From: DATAQC01 sp046263055 | GTDB taxonomy: Bacteria > Actinomycetota > Acidimicrobiia > Acidimicrobiales > AC-14 | DNA length: 19,945 nt | Assembly: GCA_046263055.1 (NCBI GenBank) | Contig: JBHELO010000110.1 | Span: 1 to 19,945, forward strand | Direction of reading: 5' to 3' | Shown: positions 10,140 through 16,339 of the stretch, one piece after another | How the letters are laid out: each line of letters opens with the position of its first letter | Position numbering within the stretch: the stretch's first letter is position 1 | Program-made: the position numbers and the translations under genes | Notes under the pieces: model-generated | Databases searched by the model: none | What the model was told of the DNA's origin: nothing | Seen by the model: the letters and a program-made list of their open reading frames with translations, nothing else

Positions 10140-10874
10140 AGCGACCTGCGGGACGGCACCGTGTACGACGAGGTCACCCGCACCGAGCTGCTGGCCACGG
10201 TGTGTGACGAGGCCGAGCGCCTGGACCGGCTGGTGGCCAACCTCCTGTCCCTGTCCCGCATCGAGGCCGGGGCGCTGCGCCCGGAGCGCCAGGCCGTCCC
10301 CTTCGACGAGCTGGTGGCCGACCGGGTGCGTCGCCTGGCCCGCATGTTCCGCCAGGTGCGGGTGGACGTGAACCTGCCGCCCGACCGCCCGCTGGTGGAC
10401 GGCGACTACACGCAGCTGGACCAGGTGCTCACCAACCTGCTGGAGAACGCGGCGCGCCACGCGCCCCAGGGGTCCACCGTGCGCATCGACGGCCGCCGCC
10501 GCGACGGCATGCTGGAGGTCCGGGTCAGCGACGAGGGAGCGGGCGTGCCCGACTGGGAGGGCGAGCTGATCTTCGAGCCGTTCCGCCAGGGCCGGAGCGG
10601 CCCCTCAGAGCGGGGAGGCCAGGGCCGGAGCGGCCCCTCAGAGCGGGGAGGCCAGGGCCGGAGCGGCCCCTCAGAGCGGGGAGGCCAGGGCCGGAGCGGC
10701 CCCTCAGAGCGGGGAGGCGGCGACGGTGCCCGGGCCAGCGCGTCGAGCGGCGTGGGGCTGGCCATCTGCAAGGCGATCGTCGAGGCCCACGGTGGGACCA
10801 TCGCCGTGCAGCGCACGTCCGGCGGCGGGGCCACCTTCGTCTTCACCGTTCCGCTGCGCGACGTGCCGGCGTGA
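10140..10874 (+). pseudogene. sensor histidine kinase (KdpD-like C-terminal part), N-terminus and H-box missing
   Basis: The frame starts abruptly at ASDLRDGTVYDE, just after where the phosphoacceptor SHDLRTPL-type H-box should lie. It continues with the second dimerisation helix (DEAERLDRLVANLLSLSRIEAGAL). The catalytic domain has an N-box LTNLLENAARHA, a G1 box VSDEGAGVP, an F-box IFEPFRQG and a G2 box SSGVGLAICKAIVEAHGG. No sensor domain, membrane helix or phosphorylatable His remains. Upstream in-frame codons are antisense to the permease and do not resemble a kinase. A 132-bp repeat insertion lies between the F and G2 boxes. The TGA overlaps the GTG of the response regulator (GTGA), the usual two-component arrangement. 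KdpD-like is suggested by the kinase core and the KdpE-like partner; another OmpR-partner kinase is possible. Confidence 0.82.
10587..10718 (+). repeat. four perfect 33-bp tandem repeats inside the kinase ATP-lid region
   Basis: Units at 10587-10619, 10620-10652, 10653-10685 and 10686-10718 are identical. In the kinase frame each adds 11 residues (QGRSGPSERGG), so the array keeps the reading frame. It sits between the F-box EPF and the G2 box, in the nucleotide-lid loop, which normally has little or no such insert. The unit contains partly self-complementary runs (GGCCCCT and GGGGAGGCC). The perfect identity of the units implies recent expansion, and copy number may vary between strains. Confidence 0.97.
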
Positions 10875-11604
10875 CGGTGGCGGCGCCCGACACCACCACC
10901 GTCTTGGTGGTGGACGACGAGCCCGCCATCCTGCGGGCGGTGCGGGCCGGCCTGGAGGCGCGCGGCTACAAGGTGCGCACCGCCACCACCGGCCAGGGTG
11001 CCATCGACCTCACCGCCCTGGATGCACCCGACCTGGTGGTCCTCGACCTGGGCCTGCCCGACCTGGACGGGGTGGACGTGTGCCGGCGCATCCGGGGGTG
11101 GTCGGACGTGCCCATCGTCGTGCTCTCGGCCGACGGCTCGGACGCGCGCAAGGTCGTCGCCCTCGACGAGGGGGCCGACGACTACGTCACCAAGCCGTTC
11201 TCGATGGCCGAACTGCTGGCCCGGGTACGGGTGGCGCTCCGCCACCGGCCGGGACGGGGGTCGCCCGCCCCCGACGAGTCGCTGCTGGAGGTGGGCGACC
11301 TGCGGGTGGACGTGGCCCGCCACCAGGTGAGCGTGGCCGGCCGCCGGGTGGAGCTGACCCCCAAGGAGTTCGCCTTCCTGCTCCTCCTCGCCCGCTGGCG
11401 GGGCGGGTGCTGACCCACGGCGCCATCTTGGAGGCGGTGTGGGGCCCGGGCTACCAGACCGAGACCCAGTATCTGCGGGTCTACGCCAGCCAGCTCCGCA
11501 AGAAGCTGGGCGACGACCCGGCCCGGCCCCGGCTCGTCACCGAGCCGGGTGTCGGTTACCGCCTGGTGGACCCCTCGGCCCGCGACGAGTGCGCCCCCTC
11601 GTAG
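10871..11604 (+). pseudogene. kdpE: KdpE-like OmpR-family response regulator, one-base frameshift
   Basis: The receiver domain is complete: acidic pair D15/D16 in VVDDEP, phosphoacceptor D59 in LVVLDLGLPD, switch S86, and K108 in DYVTKPF. The winged-helix domain starts normally (LEVGDLRVDVARHQVSV, then ELTPKEFAFLLLLARW). After ARW the frame runs into TGA at 11411-11413. Shifting by one base near 11395-11405 restores GRVLTHGAILEAVWGPGY, then QYLRVYASQLRKKLG and EPGVGYRLV, ending at TAG 11602. The data fit one missing base in the G/C run TGGCGGGGCGGG. As written, the protein lacks its recognition helix and cannot bind DNA. Restored length is about 244 residues, normal for the family. The 3' end overlaps the convergent permease gene by 49 bases. 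It is either a real lesion or an indel error in a homopolymer-rich stretch. Confidence 0.85.
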
Positions 11605-13475
11605 GACTCCTCACGGTCGTCGGCGTGGGTCACGTGGTACGGCACCGACGTGACCACCGTGCCCTCCCGGAACAGCAGCTTGGCCTTGAGCACCAGCGCG
11701 GTCTGGTTGTGGAGAAGCTGCTCGTACCACCTGCCCACCACGAACTCGGGGATGACGACGGTGATGGTGTCGTTGGTCCACCGGTCGTCGAGCTCGTCGA
11801 TGTAGCGCTCGACCGGCCCCACCAGCTCGCGGTAGGGCGATGGGATGATCTCGAGGGGCACGTCGATGCCCATGTCCTTCCACTGCTTCTCCAGGGCCAG
11901 GCGGTCCTCGTCGTCGAACGAGACGTACACCGCCACCAGGTGCTGGGGGCGCAGCGACCGGGCGTAGGAGAGGGCCTTGAGTACGCCCCGGTGGACCCTG
12001 CCCACCAGGACGACCACCGTGTGGTTGATGGACTCCGGCCGGATCGGCGCCGCCTCCACCGCCAGGGCCGACGAGATGCGGTCGTAGTGGCGCTTGATAC
12101 CGAGGAAGAGGGCGATGATGGCGGGCACCACCACGATCGGCACCCAGGCGCCGCGGGTGAACTTGGTGGAGGCCACGATGAGCAGCACGATGAAGGTGGC
12201 CACCGACCCCACCGCGTTGATGGCGATGCCCCGCCGCCAGCCCGGTTCCTTGAGGCGGCGGTGGTGCACGACCATGCCCGCCTGGCTCAGGGTGAAGGCG
12301 GTGAACACGCCCACCGCGTAGAGCGGGATGAGGGCGTTGGTGAGGCCGCCGAACGCCACCAGCAGGAGCGACGCCAGGACGGCCAGGATGATGATGCCGT
12401 TGGAGAACACCAGGCGGTCGCCCCGGCTGGCCAGCTGGCGGGGGAGGTAGCCGTCGGCGGCGATGATCGACGACAGCCGCGGGAAGTCGGCGTAGGCGGT
12501 GTTGGCGGCCAGGGTCAGGATGGCGGCGGTGGAGAACTGGAGGATGATGTAGATGGGCCCGCCGCCGTACACGGCCCGGCCCATCTGGGAGATCACCGTT
12601 TCCGCGTGGGTGGGGTAGGGCTGGAGGTGGTGGGCCAGCACCGACACCCCGAAGAACAGGGTGCCCAGGATGAGGGCCATCCACGTGATGGTGGTGGCCG
12701 CGTTCTTGCTCTCGGGCTTCTGGAAGGCGGGCACGCCGTTGGAGATGGCCTCCACCCCGGTGAGCGCCACCGCGCCCGACGAGAAGCCCCGCAGCAGCAG
12801 AACGAGCCCCAGGGACCCGCCCATCTGTTTCACGCCCTCGGCCTTGGAGGGGTCGAAGGCGATGGGGGCGATGTGGCCGAAGTACACCCGGGCCAGGCCG
12901 TAGCCCACCAGCCCGACCAGGCTGAAGATGTAGATGTAGGTCGGCACCGCGAACACCGCGCCGGACTCCTTGATCCCCCGCAGGTTGGCGACCGTGATGA
13001 TCAGGATGAGCAGGAGACACAGCGGCACCCGCTGGCTCTCCAGCCCCCGGAAGGCGGGCAGGGAGATGATGGCCGCCACTCCGGCGGAGATGGACACCGA
13101 CACGGTCAGGACGTAGTCCACCAGGAGGGACGACCCGGCGATGAGCGACGGGTACTCCCCCAGGTTCTCCCGGCTGACGATGTAGGAGCCCCCGCCGCTC
13201 GGGTAGGCGAAGATCGTCTGGCGGTAGGACGCCACCACCAGGGTGAGCAGGATGGCCACCACCACCGAGATGGGGACCAGCTTGGCCAGGCCGAGGGCCA
13301 GGCTCGACCCGCCGAGGGCCACCACGAAGAGGATCTCCTCGGTCGCGTAGGCGGTGGAGGAGATGGCGTCGGAGGAGAAGGTGGCGAGGGCGATGACCTT
13401 GCGGAGGCGCTGGTGCTCCTGCTGGTCGGTGGGGATGGGGCGGCCCACCAGGACCCGCTTCAGCAACGACGACAT
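11556..13475 (-). CDS. KimA-like potassium importer (APC superfamily permease)
   Basis: A 639-residue membrane protein with the layout of Bacillus KimA (YdaO), a proton-coupled K+ importer. Shared features include an N-terminus KRVLVGRPI, then SSDAISSTAYATEEIL, SYRQTIFAYPSGGGSYIVSRENLG, AGSSLLVDYVLTVSVSISAG, SSGAVALTGVEAISNGVPAF, AANTAYADFPRLS and LASRGDRLVFSNGI, with about twelve helices. Past residue 460 a soluble USP-like domain follows (HTVVVLVGRVHRGVLKALSYARSL onward). Proteins of this family are often annotated as amino-acid permeases. I infer K+ transport from these motifs and from the two RCK genes divergently placed next door. The ATG at 13475 is the only sensible start. Its 3' end overlaps kdpE tail-to-tail by 49 bases. 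The gene has no long leader and no visible c-di-AMP (ydaO-type) riboswitch. Confidence 0.9.
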   Translation of the reverse strand: MSSLLKRVLVGRPIPTDQQEHQRLRKVIALATFSSDAISSTAYATEEILFVVALGGSSLALGLAKLVPISVVVAILLTLVVASYRQTIFAYPSGGGSYIVSRENLGEYPSLIAGSSLLVDYVLTVSVSISAGVAAIISLPAFRGLESQRVPLCLLLILIITVANLRGIKESGAVFAVPTYIYIFSLVGLVGYGLARVYFGHIAPIAFDPSKAEGVKQMGGSLGLVLLLRGFSSGAVALTGVEAISNGVPAFQKPESKNAATTITWMALILGTLFFGVSVLAHHLQPYPTHAETVISQMGRAVYGGGPIYIILQFSTAAILTLAANTAYADFPRLSSIIAADGYLPRQLASRGDRLVFSNGIIILAVLASLLLVAFGGLTNALIPLYAVGVFTAFTLSQAGMVVHHRRLKEPGWRRGIAINAVGSVATFIVLLIVASTKFTRGAWVPIVVVPAIIALFLGIKRHYDRISSALAVEAAPIRPESINHTVVVLVGRVHRGVLKALSYARSLRPQHLVAVYVSFDDEDRLALEKQWKDMGIDVPLEIIPSPYRELVGPVERYIDELDDRWTNDTITVVIPEFVVGRWYEQLLHNQTALVLKAKLLFREGTVVTSVPYHVTHADDREESYEGAHSSRAEGSTRR

Positions 13476-13480
13476 GGACG

Positions 13481-13494
13481 GGCACGCTAGTGCC
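13481..13494 (-). promoter_or_regulatory. dyad in the KimA/CeoB divergent gap, possible operator or start-site stem
   Basis: GGCAC-GCTA-GTGCC is a perfect dyad with 5-bp arms, ending five bases from the KimA-like ATG, where a ribosome binding site would be. It could hide the start region in mRNA or serve as an operator. The rest of the 87-base divergent gap shows no convincing -35/-10 pair on either strand. Confidence 0.3.
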
Positions 13495-13562
13495 GGGCGG
13501 TGTCGTACTCAGCGGTCCGGCGGAGTTGTGTTGCGGCCCTGCGGCGTGTTGCATGGTCGCTC

Positions 13563-14219
13563 GTGCACGTCGTGGTGGTGGGATGCGGCCGGGTCGGTTC
13601 GGAGCTGGCGACCTTTCTCGAACGAGACGGCCACGGGGTCTCGGTCATCGACAAGAACCGCTACGCCTTCCGGCGCCTGCCCGAACGGTTCACGGGCAAG
13701 GCGGTGCTCGGGTTCGGCTTCGACCGCAACCACCTGGAGGAGGCGGGGGTCACGACGGCCGACGCCCTGGCGGCGGTGACCAACGGTGACAACACCAACA
13801 TCCTCACCGCCCGCATCGCCCGAGAGACCTACGAGATCCGCAACGTGGTGGCCCGCATCTACGACCCCCGCCGAGCGGCCATCTACCAGCGGCTCGGCAT
13901 CCCCACCGTGGCCACCGTGCAGTGGACCACCGACCAGGTGCTGCGCCGGCTCCTGCCCGCCCGCTCCACCACCGAGTGGAGCGACCCCACCGGCACCATC
14001 AGCGTGGTGGAGCGGCCACTGCCCGACAAGTGGGCGGGTCGCCGCCTGGCCGAGCTGACCGAGGGCGACCGCTTCCGCCTCATGGGCCTCACGCGGGGGG
14101 GAGTCGCCCGGGTGGTGGGGCCCGAGGCCGTCGGTCAGGAAGGCGACATCATGCACCTCGTCGTCCACCGTGACTCGATGGACGACCTGGAGGCCCGGCT
14201 GGTCGGCGGGGCGTCGTGA
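13563..14219 (+). CDS. ceoB: TrkA-family RCK protein (CeoB-type), K+ uptake regulator
   Basis: Cytosolic 218-residue protein with an RCK_N domain and an RCK_C domain. The Rossmann nucleotide loop is GCGRVG at residues 7-12, and the acidic residue ending strand 2 is D30 (SVIDKNR), as expected for NAD(H) or nucleotide binding. RCK_C covers roughly residues 140-210 (GTISVVERPLP to GDIMHLVVHRD). Such proteins gate K+ transporters in response to nucleotides. The GTG at 13563 is chosen because it puts the beta strand VHVVVVG at the N-terminus; upstream in-frame codons look non-coding. It overlaps the next gene by GTGA. In mycobacteria two such genes, ceoB and ceoC, lie side by side next to an APC permease, and this locus has the same order. 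No TrkH/KtrB channel subunit is in the window. Confidence 0.92.
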   Translation: MHVVVVGCGRVGSELATFLERDGHGVSVIDKNRYAFRRLPERFTGKAVLGFGFDRNHLEEAGVTTADALAAVTNGDNTNILTARIARETYEIRNVVARIYDPRRAAIYQRLGIPTVATVQWTTDQVLRRLLPARSTTEWSDPTGTISVVERPLPDKWAGRRLAELTEGDRFRLMGLTRGGVARVVGPEAVGQEGDIMHLVVHRDSMDDLEARLVGGAS

Positions 14220-14875
14220 GGGTCGCCATCGCCGGTGCCGGCAACGTGGGCCAGTACATCGCCTACGACCTGCGGGAGGGCGGCCACGACGTCCTCATCC
14301 TCGAGCAGGACCCGGACCTGGTGGCCATCCTCCGCCCCAAGTTCGACGTCCGGTGGTTCATCGGCGACGCCTGCGAGCCCGACAACCTGCGGGACGCGGG
14401 CCTGGAGGAGGTGGACGTGATGGTGGCCGCCACCGGCGACGACGAGGACAACCTGGTCATCGCCCTCCTGGCCAAGCAGGAGTTCGCCGTCCCCCGGGTG
14501 GTGGCCCGGGTGAACCACCCCGACAACCAGTGGCTGTTCAACGAGGCGTGGGGCGTGGACGTGTCGGTCTCCACGCCCCACCTCCTCACCGCCCTCGTCG
14601 AGGAGGCGGTGCAGGTGGGCACGCTGGTCCGCCTCCTCCAGTTCCAGGACGCCAACCTGGTGGAGGTCACGCTGGCCGGCGACTCGCCGGCGGTGGGGGT
14701 GGCCATCTCCGAGATGGGCGTGCCTCGCGACGCCACCGTGGTGGCCGTCATCCGGGACCGCCACGTGATCGTCCCCCGGGGGGAGACCACCATGCAGGCC
14801 GCCGACGAGGTGCTCCTGCTGGTCAGCCCGGAGTCGGTGGACGAGGTCAAAGCCCTGCTGGTCGGCCCCGCCTGA
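14216..14875 (+). CDS. ceoC: TrkA-family RCK protein (CeoC-type), K+ uptake regulator
   Basis: Second RCK protein, 219 residues, translationally coupled to the first through a GTGA overlap. It has GAGNVG at residues 7-12 and E30 at the end of strand 2 (LILEQDP), so its nucleotide pocket parallels that of its neighbour (D30). RCK_N continues to about residue 135, with GDACEPDNLRDAGLEEVDVMVAATGDDEDN in the ligand region. RCK_C (residues about 140-215) reads LVEVTLAGDSPAVGVAISEMG through EVLLLVSPESVDEV. The pair probably forms a hetero-octameric or mixed ring like other RCK assemblies, which is an inference. The stop codon lies inside a dyad shared with the convergent OB-fold gene. Confidence 0.93.
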   Translation: MRVAIAGAGNVGQYIAYDLREGGHDVLILEQDPDLVAILRPKFDVRWFIGDACEPDNLRDAGLEEVDVMVAATGDDEDNLVIALLAKQEFAVPRVVARVNHPDNQWLFNEAWGVDVSVSTPHLLTALVEEAVQVGTLVRLLQFQDANLVEVTLAGDSPAVGVAISEMGVPRDATVVAVIRDRHVIVPRGETTMQAADEVLLLVSPESVDEVKALLVGPA

Positions 14876-14895
14876 CCCGGCGGCCGGCCGGTCAG
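14872..14895. terminator. bidirectional dyad spanning two convergent stop codons
   Basis: CTGACC (14872-14877) and GGTCAG (14890-14895) flank a C/G-only centre with partial further pairing. The TGA of ceoC and the TGA of the OB-fold gene sit symmetrically in the two arms, leaving only 16 bases between the genes. It could act as a shared terminator for both strands. There is no T-run on either side, so termination is inferred from position and symmetry only. Confidence 0.45.
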
Positions 14896-15251
14896 AGCAG
14901 CTCGTACCGGGGGTTGTAGAGGTACAGGCGGGTGTCCCCCGAGCCGGGGTTGGCCCGGCCCGCCACCACCAGGCGGCGGCCGGGGGAGATGCCCGCGATC
15001 TGGCGGCGGCCGGTCCACACCGCCACCAGGCAGCCGGTGCCGTCGCTGATGGCGGCCTCCAGCGACGGTGACCCCGCCCTCGGCACGATGCGCAAGGAGC
15101 TGATCTCACCGACGACGGCAACCTCCTGGCGGGCCTGGGCCTCGCCGATGGGCACCATCCCGGCGTGGCGGGAGCAGAAGTCGCGCAGGCTCTTCAGGTC
15201 GAGCTCGGCGGCCGAGGTCCGCAGCCCCCGCAGGCGGCTCTTGAGGGTCAT
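14892..15251 (-). CDS. small OB-fold nucleic-acid-binding-like protein
   Basis: A 119-residue protein with a short helical N-terminus (MTLKSRLRGLRTSAAELDLKSL). A C-terminal OB-fold barrel follows, with strands QEVAVVGEISSLRIV, SLEAAISDGTGCLVAVWTG and GRRLVVAGRANP, ending in NPRYELL. Similar OB-fold proteins lie close to ceoB/ceoC in mycobacteria. It may bind nucleic acid or mediate protein contacts; no target is known. Its ATG overlaps the stop of the RsbW-like kinase gene (ATGA), making it the last member of the rsbV, rsbW string. It is the intact paralogue of the broken gene at 8829-9209, which is coupled to the remnant permease instead. Both protein families end in a NPxYEL motif. Confidence 0.85.
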   Translation of the reverse strand: MTLKSRLRGLRTSAAELDLKSLRDFCSRHAGMVPIGEAQARQEVAVVGEISSLRIVPRAGSPSLEAAISDGTGCLVAVWTGRRQIAGISPGRRLVVAGRANPGSGDTRLYLYNPRYELL

Positions 15252-15709
15252 CCGGGGAGCGGCCCGTCGGCCATGACGTCGTCGGCCCCGTGCAGCATCA
15301 CCAGGCGCACCGCCGTTCCCCGCGCCGACGACGAGATCTCGACCTCGTCCACGAGGGCGCGGATGAGGGGGATGCCCAGGCCCCGCTCGAACTTGAGGCG
15401 GTCAGGGTCGGTGACGGGCGGGTGGTCGGGGAGCTCGGCGGGGTCGAACCCCGGCCCCTGGTCCTCGATGGACACCTCCAGGCCCCGGTCGTCCGACCTG
15501 CACCGCAGCCGCACCCGCTCGTCGGTGGGCACCGTGTCGTGGGCCTCGATGGCGTTGGTGCAGGCTTCGGAGACGGCGATCTTGAGGTCGTCCACCCGCT
15601 CGTCGGCCAGCTGGCTGTCGGTGGCGGCCAGGGCGGAGACCACCAGGCGGGCCAGGGCCACGAACTCGGCCCGGGCCGGGATCTCCAGGGCGACCACCTC
15701 ACCGACCAC
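15248..15709 (-). CDS. RsbW/SpoIIAB-like anti-sigma factor, serine kinase (GHKL ATPase)
   Basis: A 153-residue single-domain GHKL ATPase. The N-box EACTNAIEAH is at residues 48-57, the G1 box DQGPGFDP at 83-90, and the G2 box RGLGIPLI at 109-116, followed by GTAVRLVM. Proteins of this class hold a sigma factor inactive and phosphorylate an RsbV-type antagonist. The neighbouring upstream gene encodes such an antagonist, seven bases away, which supports a partner-switching pair. No sigma factor gene is in the window, so the target is unknown. The start is GTG at 15709; another in-frame GTG lies four codons downstream, so the exact start is uncertain. The gene ends in an ATGA overlap with the OB-fold gene. 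Confidence 0.9.
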   Translation of the reverse strand: MVGEVVALEIPARAEFVALARLVVSALAATDSQLADERVDDLKIAVSEACTNAIEAHDTVPTDERVRLRCRSDDRGLEVSIEDQGPGFDPAELPDHPPVTDPDRLKFERGLGIPLIRALVDEVEISSSARGTAVRLVMLHGADDVMADGPLPG

Positions 15710-15716
15710 GGTGGCC

Positions 15717-16055
15717 TCAGGCGTCGGCGGTGGCTTTGTCGACCGACGGGTGTATGGCGAACACCTTGGTCAGGCCGGTGATCTCGAACACCTTGAGGAT
15801 GCGGCTCTGGGTGCAGACCAGGAGCAGGTCTCCGTCGTGGCTGCGGAGGCGCTTGAGCCCGCCCACCAGCACGCCCAGGCCGGTGGAGTCGAGGAAGTCC
15901 ACACCCTCCAGGTCGACGACGATCTGGTGGCGCCCCTCGGTCACCAGCTCGATCAGTCGCTCCCGGAACTTCGGAGCGGTGTAGACGTCGACCTCACCGT
16001 GCACGCTCAGCACCGTGTATTTGCCTCGTTCGGTGACGTCGAGGCCGAGATCCAT
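15717..16055 (-). CDS. RsbV/SpoIIAA-like anti-anti-sigma factor (STAS domain)
   Basis: A 112-residue STAS-domain protein. The likely phosphorylation site is S57 in the conserved DFLDSTGLGVLV segment. The first strands (TVLSVHGEVDVYTAPKFRERL) and the tail (RILKVFEITGLTKVF) are typical of anti-sigma antagonists. When unphosphorylated it would bind the RsbW-like kinase encoded next and release a sigma factor. The ATG at 16055 has a strong AAAAGGAG site at 16069-16062, six bases upstream; longer in-frame reading is not needed. A 32-base gap to the small membrane protein gene leaves room for little more than this ribosome site, so it may be co-transcribed with the pit genes. Confidence 0.93.
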   Translation of the reverse strand: MDLGLDVTERGKYTVLSVHGEVDVYTAPKFRERLIELVTEGRHQIVVDLEGVDFLDSTGLGVLVGGLKRLRSHDGDLLLVCTQSRILKVFEITGLTKVFAIHPSVDKATADA

Positions 16056-16087
16056 GCCCTGCTCCTTTTGGTCGGTCGGTACCAACG

Positions 16088-16339
16088 CTACCAAGTCCCC
16101 CCGTGTTCGCCGGTACCCCGATCGGTGGGGGCGGTCGGCGGCTCGGGGCCCCGCCGGCGGGGGCGGCCCCGGGCGGCGGCGTCGAGGGCCACGGCGCCGG
16201 CCAGCACCACGTAGACGGCGGCCGTCCACCACGCCACCCAGCGGAACTGGGCGTCGGCCAGCGGGACGAGGAGCAGGCAGACGAGGGCGGACCCCAGGAA
16301 GAACGGCACCCGCCGGTCGCCGGCGGCGCGCCGTTTCAC
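16088..16339 (-). CDS. small two-helix membrane protein, function unknown
   Basis: An 83-residue protein starting VKRRAAGDRR at a GTG that overlaps the pit TGA (GTGA). Two hydrophobic helices are visible, VPFFLGSALVCLLLVPLA and VAWWTAAVYVVLAGAVAL, joined by a short loop (DAQFRW). A basic, Pro-rich cytosolic tail (ARGRPRRRGPEPPTAPTDRG) follows. Both ends are expected inside by the positive-inside rule. I do not recognise a family. The coupling to pit suggests a membrane partner or accessory subunit of the phosphate transporter, which is inference from position. Confidence 0.65.
   Translation of the reverse strand: MKRRAAGDRRVPFFLGSALVCLLLVPLADAQFRWVAWWTAAVYVVLAGAVALDAAARGRPRRRGPEPPTAPTDRGTGEHGGTW

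Noticed and set aside
10587..10718. CRISPR array
   Set aside because: The repeat units are directly contiguous with no spacers and lie inside a kinase reading frame; no cas genes are present.
9355..11405. Programmed ribosomal frameshifting in the permease and KdpE-like genes
   Set aside because: Two unrelated genes shift in opposite senses within G/C runs, without a slippery heptamer and stimulatory stem that I could identify; decay or indel error is simpler.
8829..11604. Insertion sequence or prophage causing the broken block
   Set aside because: No transposase, integrase, terminal inverted repeats or target duplications were seen around the junction.
13476..13562. c-di-AMP (ydaO-type) riboswitch before the KimA-like gene
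   Set aside because: The divergent gap is only 87 bases, too short for that riboswitch, and no conserved core was seen.
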